A DNA stretch of 64,000 nt from Trogon surrucura (lineage: Eukaryota > Chordata > Aves > Trogoniformes > Trogonidae): positions 7,727,087 to 7,791,086 of the forward strand of contig CM036657.1 of assembly GCA_020746105.1 (NCBI GenBank), read 5' to 3'. This document shows, piece by piece, positions 1 to 8,622 of this stretch. The translations under genes were made by a program, and so were the position numbers. The notes under the pieces are model-generated. The model worked only from the letters and a program-made list of their open reading frames with translations, was not told where the DNA came from and did not search any database. Each line of letters starts with the position of its first letter. Positions within the stretch are counted from its first letter, which is position 1.

Positions 1-2658
1 CTTCTGTAGGTCACAGTATATAGAAACACATCACAAAAGCACTTAAGTTGCCCCTTTTCTGGCAATAAGGAGACCCATTTCCAAGAGTTATTGCCACTGG
101 TTACTTTTAAGTTGATCATTAAGATCTAAAAAAATCCAAGTTCTCTTACATATTTACTTTGCCTCCCTGTACAGTCAGTAAGCCCCTCTATTTCACCACT
201 TTTAAAACAAAGACCACACCCTATTCAAGCCCAATGAAGGGTAGGTTAGTTAATGCCCTTACATAGTTTTGAACCCAAGTGCTCACCATGTGGTAGCCAT
301 TAATTACTAATGCAATTAGTATGTTAAAGCCATCCAGCTGTAAGGAGCTGCTCCACCTAATTGACTAACCTTACACCTTGCCTCTCCTTTGTGCCTATGG
401 AGGTGATGGGAGTCACGGTTACCTTCCTCTTCCAACTGGTCCAATTAAAAAAAAAAAAAGCTGACCTATTTATCTGCTATTTTGCATTCTTAATCTCCTT
501 GGAGAGGGACAAAGTATATACACACTCCTAGGCTGCAACACAAACACAAGGTGGTAAAAGCTCTGCGGTGCAGCATTCTAAGGAGTTACTGCTCTGGTAT
601 GTATGCAAGTACAATGGGCACTCTGTGCCAGCCTCGCCCACAGGCTTTTAACCTCTTTCACTGCTGGTAAAGAAGAGAAGTCTTCTGGAAGACAGCATCT
701 AGCTCAGCAGGGAGGGCAGCAGAATGAGTCTGCAGCCACCAAGGGTGCAGGGAAGGGACTACAGCATAGTGAACCAACACACCTGGGACCCTACGTTGAA
801 TGCAAGCTGTAATAAAACTCACGGCACCGAGCTGGGAAGGATCTCTTGGATTTTGAGTCACTAGGTAATGTTTTATGGATGGTGAATAAAAAGCTAAGCT
901 TCTGCTCCAAAGTCATATTGTGGGTCTTGGACTCAAGCTCTGGGTCACGATGCCCAAACACTCTTGGCTGTGTGCCTCCAGGTCAGTAGAAACAAGCAAC
1001 GGGTGACTAAAGTTACTGCATTACACAAGTGGCTGGTGAGTTCAAGCCAAATACACTTTAAAATGACACTTAAAAATATCAGCCTTGTGTTCTGCTGAGA
1101 GCCTGCAGATAATGATATCACTGGACCTGCAGGTAGCAACAAATAATCCTGTGCTCCAATGCCACACAGAATTATCTGGGTCATTGTTTCAGGTCTCTCC
1201 TTACTTTCCTCCAGGGCTAATAGTTAAATGGTTTAGGTGAAGAAACATTATACTCATCTTCCTTATTTGAGCAGGCTACCTGCACTTGGACTAATTAGGA
1301 AACCTCATTTCAGGTTTCCGGCTGTGTAACTTCTTTAGGAAACCTCCTCATCTTCCTTCTCCAGCCTGCCTGGGAGCAGAAGCGCTGAAGGGACAGCAAC
1401 GAGTGCTTTTCCTCCAGCAGCTCTTCTGCCTTAGCTGGTAATGTGCAGAGCTGGAAATTTAGGAAGGAAACAGATTTTCCAGGAGACCCCTAGCTCTATT
1501 TTAAACCCCCAAGAGATGGGAGCTGTCTAGACTTTTAAGTGCTCACCCAAACTGCCCTTCCAGGCCTCCGAGGCTCACCAGCATCAAGTACTGCTCAATA
1601 AGCAACTACAGAGACATTTTACCATCCGAATTAAGCTTGCGGAGGAAACTGTTACCGCTAGCAGGCTTCCTGCAGTCAAGTTCAATTTGAGGAGGATAAT
1701 TCACAGGTGAATGACAACAAATTTCACAGAAGTTGGCATTAGCTCTTAATTAGGGAGAGATTCACGCTTCCTCTGATAAGTACTGAGAAATAATCAAGTG
1801 CCTGTGTGCTTAGCTTTGCTACGGCTGCTCAAATGTTTCTTACCAGCTCCTCTGGGCACCTCAAACACATTTCTGGAGGCAAAGGCCTGAGGACAAGACC
1901 TCCCTTTGGGTCATACTAGATGCGTCCCATTTTAAGGGTTCTGAAGACACTTCCTTCTCCTGCCTCAGGCAATTACTCCTGCTTGCAAGTATTCATATGC
2001 TATGAAGTGATTAAACTGAAAATTTGAGGAGAACAAAGCCTGAGGGGAGAGCCCACAGTAGTGGAGAGAAATCCACCTCTTTGGGATTCTCTATGAAATG
2101 AAAGCGAGCTTGGCAGGGCTTCTGCCCTCGTTGCAGGAGCAACCACATCAGTAACAAGCAAATGCTGATTAGACAAATGCACGTGAGACAGGTTCAGCTG
2201 CCCTGCATTTGTGTGGCTCCTCTGATTTGCTCAAGCAAATAGCTTGAAGCAATACTAAGATGCTGCCTAAATCCTATAGTCAGCTAATCCCAGCCCTGAC
2301 TGTGGCTACTGAGACTGCTATAATTTTATCCATAGAATCCAAAATGCTTTAAGATGAAAAAGAAGCAGGTTCGAGTGAGGGGAAACTGAGGCATGAATCT
2401 GAGAGTTTCACAGTGAACACGAAATGGAGCACACATCTCTAACCCCATGTCTATCATGTTGCCTTTGGATTTCACATTCTCTCATGCGACACACAGTTAA
2501 ATCCCTGATCTTTGTAAAATATCAGAAATCCTGGAAGCCTCTTTACACTCAGTTTTTTTAAAACCATTCACCACAAAGCACTGGAGACTATACAGCAATA
2601 TTTAATGATGAGATATTACCTTTCACTCCAAAGACTCCCAAATTGTTCCTTGATTATA
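1..2658. other. Non-coding flank, no gene seen
   Basis: All six frames hold only short random open frames without recognisable domains. Base composition is mixed, with short A runs (near 447-460). I see no LTR, CR1 or RNA gene here. It reads as intergenic or intronic bird DNA and forms the left flank of ERV-A. Confidence 0.7.
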
Positions 2659-2662
2659 TATG

Positions 2663-3238
2663 TGAAGCCGTGGAAGAACTGTAGCTTTAATTGGTATGTA
2701 AAAGACTCAATATGCTGGGGCAAACAGAATCAGTGGGACAATGGGACAATGGAGGTGTGAGATAGGTATTCCACAAGGGGAGCTTTTCCCAGAACCTTTT
2801 CCTCAAGGACAGGATGCTCTTATCTTCAATCAGTGGGACAATGGAGGTGTGAGATAAAGTATTCCACAAGGGGAGCTTTTCCCGGAACCTTTTCCTCAAG
2901 GACAGGATGCTCTTATCTTCAAAGATGGAATGAGATATGCAGAACCAGCCTAGGAGTTAACTGAATGGAGCTCATCAACGGGACACCTCGATGAGGACTA
3001 CAATGACGACCACCGAAAGACTGTATTATGCATGCGGGAGTGGGCGGCAACATGTTAATGAGTTCTCGGAAATTGCATGAATATGTATGTCTAAACTGCA
3101 TAAAAGCTGTACGTCTGGCCTTTCTCAGGGCACACACTAGACGGAGCTATCCTCTGTGTGTCCTGCGCAGCAATAAAGAATACCTGCTTAATAGACATCA
3201 AGGCTATTAAGTTCTGATTTCAGCTTTTCACGGCATCA
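2663..3238 (+). repeat. ERV-A 5' LTR
   Basis: The LTR runs from TGAAGCCGTGG to CGGCATCA. U3 contains a tandem direct repeat of about 95-100 bp (2728-2827 and 2828-2922), a likely enhancer duplication that is also present in the 3' LTR. A TATA-like box CATAAAAG lies at 3099-3106 and a polyadenylation signal AATAAA at 3172-3177, placing the R region between them and downstream. Confidence 0.92.
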
Positions 3239-3241
3239 GTT

Positions 3242-3259
3242 TGGCACCCCAGATGGGAC
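3242..3259 (+). promoter_or_regulatory. ERV-A primer binding site
   Basis: Three bases after the LTR end the sequence begins TGGCACCCC, the position and TGG start expected of a tRNA primer site. The remaining bases fit no tRNA that I can name with confidence; Asp- or Lys-like are possibilities. Confidence 0.65.
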
Positions 3260-4229
3260 CCTCTCTGCTCGGCTGCGGGACCCACTGAGAACAGGACTCC
3301 CTAGGGTACCCCCGGGATTTCCCGGAGGGACTCCTCGCCTCAATCGGATCTCTGCGGGAGCAGACAAGGACCATCTAAAGGAATAAGGTATTCTTTAAAT
3401 GTTTGTTTTGTTTGGTTTTGTTTTTTCCCGGGTTTCTGGTACGTTGGGTACGGGCTCAGGTCGGGCTAAGTACTTTTGCAATAGCGTACTCTGTAATGGT
3501 GCACTTTGTTCTGTTCTGTAAGTCGTAGGAGACGTCCTACGCAAGGCACTGTATACCAGGCTACTGTTGCTGGAGGGTATACATCTCTTTGGGTACAAAG
3601 CTTGTGTAAGTGTTTGTACTTTTGTTGGTGCACGCTCATTGTGAGTGGTGTACTCTGGTACGTTGGGTACGGTTACGTACTTTTGCAATAGCGTACTCTG
3701 TGGTGGTATTGATTTATTGGTATTGAACCTGGATATGTCTATAAGGAACCGTTTATGTAAAAGTGATTTGAACCTGGCATTTGTATGAGTGGACTGAGTG
3801 ACTGAGACGCAGCACAGCTGCGAAGTGAGGGTGGAGTCCTGATCCGCAGTTCCATTATCCCACGAGGGGTGCGGCTGGAGACGGACGAAGTGTGTGTGTC
3901 AAGCCCTGGAGAATTATTGTTGGTGGTGTGTGTTTCACCACAAATCATGTCAACTCATATTTGGTTTTGAAGGTATAAGATGTGGTGAGAAGTTTTGGAT
4001 CCGGGGATCCGATTTGGGTGGGATTTTTGTTGCAAAAAGTGATCAGACTGGGAAAGAATTGAGAGCAGGGTATTTGATACACGTACGTTATAAAACGGGG
4101 GGGGGGGGCGATTTAGGAATCGGTAAGATCTCGGATGGGAAGACTTCTGCCAGTAATCCCTCCCCTCGTCCCCCTGCCAGACCTGTAAACCTGGGTTTTG
4201 CACCACACATTTAAGGTGGGGGGGCATAT
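3260..4229 (+). other. ERV-A leader, gag absent
   Basis: Where gag should begin there is only untranslated-looking sequence. It holds an imperfect direct repeat of about 55-60 bases (near 3436-3500 and 3656-3706, sharing GTACGTTGGGTACGG and TTTTGCAATAGCGTACTCTG), a G9 run near 4099 and several short frames with no retroviral similarity. The leader runs straight into the RT core near 4230, so gag, protease and the RT fingers were lost by deletion. Confidence 0.6.
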
Positions 4230-5160
4230 AAAATTGTACTAGCAGAATCCAACTGAGCGTTTGTAGATGGAATCCTTCTTCAGTATGTGGATGACCTGTT
4301 AATTGTAACAGAAACAAAACCTGACTGTATTCAATGGACTGATAGTTTATTGAATTTCTTGGGATTAAATGGATATCGAGTTTCTCAACAGAAAGCTCAG
4401 ATGGTGCAGCAGCGTGTAACCTACCTTGGGTACGAACTGTCAGGAGGACGAGAATTAGGAACGGAAAGGAAAGAAGCAATTTGCAGAACTCCTCTCCCTA
4501 AGACGGTAAAAGAACTCAGAACCTTTTTGGGAATGACAGGTTGGTGCCGGTTATGGATTTATAATTATGGAATAATAGCAAGACCATTGTATGGACTTTT
4601 GAAGAATAATCCCTCTCAGTTGGTCTGGTCCAAAGAAGCTCATAATGCATTCAAAACACTAAAAAAGGAACTAATGAAGGCCCCGGCCTTGGGATTACTT
4701 GATGTCACCAAATCATTCTGGCTCTTCTCCCATGAAAAACAAGGCATAGCTTTGGGAGTCTTGGCTCAGCAGCTAGGGCCTTATAAAAGAGCCATAGCTT
4801 ACTTCTCTAAACAACTTGATGAAGTAAGCAAAGGGTGGCCTGGGTGCCTACGAGCTGTGGCGGCTGTAATACTAAACATTCAAGAAGCCCGGAAATTTAC
4901 TTTGGGCCAAAAGATTACAGTGTTGGTATCGCACGCAGTATCTGCTGTATTAGAGCAGAAAGGAAACCACTGACTTTCTCCATCTCGATTTTTAAAGTAT
5001 CAAGCTATTTTGATTGAATCAGATGATGTTAATATCGAAATAACTAACGTTGTGAATCCAGCTTCCTTTCTCAGTGGGGAAACATCTGAACCTTTGACAC
5101 ATGATTGTTTGGAGACCATTGAGACTGTGTACTCAAGCAGGCCGGATCCAAGTTCAAGGG
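4230..5160 (+). pseudogene. pol: ERV-A reverse transcriptase, central part
   Basis: The open frame through about 4970 carries the gammaretroviral RT core LLQYVDDLLIV with its YVDD active site. It is followed by the conserved stretches TYLGYELSGG, FLGMTGWCRLWI, WSKEAHNAF, APALGLLDVTK and LGPYKRAIAYFSKQLD. This covers late palm, thumb and connection, which copy viral RNA into DNA. A stop at 4971-4973 and a frame change follow, with connection-like residues (NPASFL) further on. The amino-terminal fingers and first catalytic Asp are deleted on the left, RNase H on the right. It is a decayed fragment with no expected activity. Confidence 0.9.
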
Positions 5161-5167
5161 GGAAGAT

Positions 5168-5509
5168 TTGGGTCAGCTAGGAAACTGTTATTTGCAGAAC
5201 TATGTAATAGCTTTAGGAAAACAACTAGAGGTAATAAATAAGAATGTTCTAGGAACGAGGGCTAAGGGACTGAATCACAAAATCCACCCATATAGCCCTG
5301 GAGATTGGGTTTATGTCAAGAATCTTTCAGGTAATCCGCTGGAAGAGAAGTGGAACGGACCATACCAGGTACTACTGACAACCTCCACTGCAATCAAGAT
5401 ACGAGAGCGACCCGCCTGGATCCATTACACTAGAGTGAAGAAAACTCCAGATAAGCAGTGGACTTCAGAGTCCATGGGACCTTTAAAGTTGAAATTACAG
5501 AGACAATAG
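5168..5509 (+). pseudogene. pol: ERV-A integrase, C-terminal domain
   Basis: About 110 codons match the end of a gammaretroviral integrase: a PGDWVYVKNL segment, then EEKWNGPYQVLLTT and WIHYTRVKKTP, the SH3-like DNA-binding domain that precedes env in this genus. The zinc-binding N-terminus and DDE core are absent, so the deletion joins the RT connection region directly to this tail. The frame ends one base before the env ATG, a normal spacing for the genus. Confidence 0.88.
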
Positions 5510-5510
5510 A

Positions 5511-6795
5511 ATGACAGCATTCCACTTTTTGATTACTGTTGTGAATATTGTAGCTGCTTGGGAAGAGAATGTTCACTACCAAGTAATCGAAACATTAGTA
5601 AAAGCTACAAATGCGAAGGATTGCTGGGTATGTGTAGCTTTACCACGTGCAGGGTTTCAAGTACCCTTATATGGAATTCCTGCAAGCTTAGGGGAATGGA
5701 ATTGGCCTTTTAATAGCTCTTCTGGACGGGGTTGTCAACAAGTTGGAAACTATAGCAAGGGACCTCGATTCGAATTACAAAGTATAGGGAACCCCACTTT
5801 TATTAGCCGCAATGATTCAAATGCTTTAAGGGTAGGAAACTTTAGAGTGAACTACACTGCCTTAAATTGGACTGTATATGCAAATGACTATGGCAAGGCC
5901 ACAGTAGTAAGCAAGTCCTCCTTTACGAGATACCCGCCGATGCAGCGTAGGTGCCGCCTTCAGGTGATGCTAGGTCTTAGGCAGAACTATCCTGGAGGAT
6001 GCCTACCAAAGGGCCGATGGTGGTTATGTGGGGATGGACGAGCTCGGAAAGGGTTACCTGCATTATGGAATGGGGTATGTACTATTGGATATCTAGTGCC
6101 TCAGGACAGGATGTACAATCAATCTAAAGTTCCACCAGGTATCTTGAGGACCCTTTGGAAATGAGTTAGAAGACATGAGAATCCCCTGGTGAGGTACGGA
6201 ACAGGATATCATAGCTTTGTACGGTGGCTAATCCCCTCTTTAGGAGTGTCTCAGTTAGAAAGAGCAATTGTAAATATTTCAGCAACCCTAGAGGAAATAG
6301 TAAACTCAACTGCAGATGCTATTAGTGGACTCCAGGTAGAGATAAACTCATTATCAAAAGTAGTTTTACAGAACAGAATGGCATTGGATTTATTAACCAT
6401 GAAAGAAGGAGGAGTAAGTATGTGCAGTAATCAATCAGAGCTGCTGTACGTATGTAGATCAAAGTGGGAGAATTGAAGATGACTTAGAGAACATATGGGA
6501 AAGAACCAAAAGCCTCCATGAAGTAACTAAAGATAATACCTCTTGGGGATTTGAGGAACTGTGGCACAAATTGACATCCTGGCTCCCAAATTTCACATGG
6601 CTTAAGCAACTCTTGGGTTTTTTGGTGACTGTGGGACTCCTGGTGGTGTTAACATGTATTGTAGTACAATGTTCCTTCTGGTGTTGTAAACAGAGCACTA
6701 TGGATTATGAAAATTGGAAGCAAAACAGAATAAGACACCGTGTGGAAACAGGAAAACATTTTAGGAAAACATTGAATGATGGTGGAGTATTCTAG
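5511..6795 (+). pseudogene. env: ERV-A envelope glycoprotein, broken
   Basis: Starts with ATG at 5511 and a hydrophobic leader (FHFLITVVNIVAAW). The surface subunit has CWVC near residue 37, the motif that forms the isomerising disulphide of gammaretroviral Env, plus several N-glycosylation sites. A TGA at 6162-6164 stops the frame near the subunit boundary. The same frame resumes with a heptad-repeat region (LERAIVNIS) and the immunosuppressive-domain position (LQNRMALDLL). A second break, a frameshift between about 6420 and 6470, falls in the CX6CC region. The other frame then gives the membrane-proximal part, a membrane span (LLGFLVTVGLLVVLTCIVV) and a short tail. No clear furin RXKR precedes the transmembrane part. 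Confidence 0.92.
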
Positions 6796-6821
6796 TAAGG
6801 TTGCAAAGGAATTCGCAAAGT

Positions 6822-6840
6822 AAAAAGAAAAGGGGGGAAT
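6822..6840 (+). promoter_or_regulatory. ERV-A polypurine tract
   Basis: AAAAAGAAAAGGGGGG directly before the 3' LTR is the purine run that primes plus-strand DNA synthesis. Confidence 0.9.
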
Positions 6841-7417
6841 TGAAGCCGTGGAAGAACCGTAGTTTTAATTGGTATGTAAAAGACTCAATATGCTGGTGCA
6901 AACAGAATCAGTGGGACAGTGGGACAATGGAGGTGTGAGATAAAGTATTCCACAAGGGGAGCTTTTCCCGGAACCTTTTCCTCAAGGACAGGATGCTCTT
7001 ATCTTCAATCAGTGGGACAATGGAGGTGTGAGATAAAGTATTCCACAAGGGGAGCTTTTCCCGGAACCTTTTCCTCAAGGACAGGATGCTCTTATCTTCA
7101 AAGATGGAATGAGATATGCAGAACCAGCCTAGGAGTTAACTGAATGGAGCTCATCAACAGGACACCTCGATGAGGACTACAATGACGACCACCGAAAGAC
7201 TGTATTATGCATGCAGGAGTGGGCGGCAACATGTTAATGAGTTCTCAGAAATTGCATGGATATGTATGTCTAAACTGTATAAAAGCTGTACGTTTGGCCT
7301 TTCTCGGGACACACACTAGACGGAGCTATCCTCTGTGTGTCCTGCGCAGCAATAAAGAATACCTGCTTAATAGACATCAAGGCTATTAAGTTCTGATTTC
7401 AGCTTTTCACGGCATCA
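6841..7417 (+). repeat. ERV-A 3' LTR
   Basis: Same order as the 5' LTR, including the U3 tandem repeat (about 6906-7006 and 7007-7102). TATA box TATAAAAG is at 7278-7285 and AATAAA near 7351. Ends CGGCATCA, followed by the TATG target duplication. Confidence 0.92.
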
Positions 7418-7421
7418 TATG

Positions 7422-7682
7422 CCACCCCTGAAATGCAGCTGCTTCACCCAAGGGAAAGTTTTGGTCAGAAATCTGCTTTTATAGGAAGTGTCAGTGAAAC
7501 TTCAGAATCCATTATGAGACATAAAAACCCAACAGCCTGGCATGCAGCAAGCTGCACTGAACTCAGTTTGCCCACATTAGGAATAGGAAAAAAAAAAAAA
7601 GAAAGAAAAGAAAACCCCAAACCTTTTTCTTCATTATTGCTTTGCAAAAAAAAAATAAAAATAGGAATTTCATGTGTGGTTG
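7422..7682. other. Short spacer between ERV-A and ERV-B1
   Basis: About 260 bases of non-coding DNA with two A-rich runs (near 7590 and 7647). No gene or repeat recognised. It is continuous in character with the left flank, so probably original host sequence. Confidence 0.5.
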
Positions 7683-8070
7683 TGTCTAGAAGGGACACTT
7701 CGGAGAGCCAGCCAAGTAACGACCATCCCACCAATATGGCTACAAGTCGTCCTCCCTTTATTGCTCCGGACAGCTCAATATATACAGTTAAGCAGTGTCC
7801 ACACGCCTGCCCCTCAACAGAGTTGGTCAGTTACAGGTTTACACACGCCAGCGTTTTATTGGGTAGTGCCATTCAACTATGCAGGTGGCTCTCGCCCCCC
7901 CTTCTCCCCCCCCCCCACCCCCGGCAAGGCTCTTCACAAAACAGATAAAATCTCCTCCTCCTCGTGCCCCAAGGCAGCTCCAAGGACAGAGCCTTTGTTT
8001 AGTCCTACGCTGGGTTGTCCACACCTTTAAAGGGATACCGCACCCCTGCTCCACAAGAAATTCCCCTTCA
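7683..8070 (-). repeat. ERV-B1 3' LTR
   Basis: Matches the other ERV-B LTRs (B2, B3, B4, B5) over its length. On the minus strand it starts TGAAGGGGAATTTCTTG and ends near TTCTAGACA. It contains a poly-C tract (about 7890-7922) that varies among copies. A purine tract (AAAAAGAAAAAGGGAGA on the minus strand) adjoins the start. Confidence 0.88.
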
Positions 8071-8245
8071 TATCTCCCTTTTTCTTTTTCGACAATCCAC
8101 GCTTCGTCCGCTAACTTGCTTATCATTTTCTTGATTACACTCATCAAACAACTAAACATAACTAAACCTATAACAATTAAAACTGCAATAACCAAAAATG
8201 CCTTAACAATTCATCCTGTGAAAGTTCTCACACCCATCACCATAA
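8071..8245 (-). pseudogene. env: ERV-B1 Env transmembrane stub
   Basis: The minus strand encodes a membrane span (VIAVLIVIGLVMFSC) and cytoplasmic tail (SVIKKMISKLADEAW) that continues into the LTR. The ectodomain with the CX6CC motif, present in ERV-B2, is removed by a deletion of about 140 bp whose junction (GAGAACTTT joined to CACAGG here) falls at the same place in ERV-B3. The stub could not mediate fusion. Its value is as a lineage marker. Confidence 0.8.
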
Positions 8246-8261
8246 ATCATCCAGATCCGCA

Positions 8262-8622
8262 GTCGCTGGGGAGCCCCTGTTGCAGCAAGGTTTCTCGAGA
8301 ACCCTCCCGACAATTGGGAAGTCCTGCGCAGTGCGTCCACTCGTAGGTGAGGTTTCCAAAGTCGCTGCAACAGGGTCCAGCATATATACTATTAAATAAA
8401 CAACCTTACATAACGTTGAATGGGGGAACATCTGGTGGTCTTTGCTCCGTTAAATTCTTCTCCCAGCTTGGCCAGGGCTGAAGGAAGAATACAAGGGAGT
8501 CTCCCTATCTATTTTGGTCCTTAATCACACTCTTCTAACAAAGCAAAAGGCAGCTGGTTTCCCCCGCCTTGCTTTTAACTAAAGAAAGCTCGCTTTGCTG
8601 GTTATTACCATCAACCCTAACA
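8262..8622 (-). repeat. LTR-like segment K inside ERV-B1
   Basis: About 360 bases that also occur at the same relative place in B2, B3 and B4, and separately at 63240-63660. Read on the minus strand it starts TGTTAGGG, passes a CTTTCTTTAG tract and a TATA-like box near 8395 (AGTATATATG) and has no coding frame. It looks like the U3 and start of R of a different LTR fused between RNase H and env. The pol frame runs 87 bases into it before stopping at 8535. Confidence 0.6.

Larger units (their letters stand above)
2663..7417 (+). mobile_element. ERV-A: internally deleted gammaretroviral provirus
   Basis: Two LTRs of 576 and 577 bp bound a 3.6-kb interior with a primer site, a non-coding leader, part of reverse transcriptase, the end of integrase and most of env. 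The 4-bp direct repeat TATG (2659-2662 and 7418-7421) flanks it exactly, and LTR ends are TG and CA; a 4-bp duplication is usual for gammaretroviruses. Gag, protease, the start of RT, RNase H and most of integrase are missing. By eye the LTRs differ at roughly 14 positions, so it is older than ERV-D. It cannot move by itself. Confidence 0.93.

Noticed and set aside
603-1184. Small frames in the left flank (60-80 codons)
   Set aside because: Overlapping frames on both strands, no motif and no splice or promoter context that I can support.
2728-2922. Possible CRISPR-like direct repeats
   Set aside because: Only two tandem units without spacers, located in an LTR; the window is vertebrate DNA.
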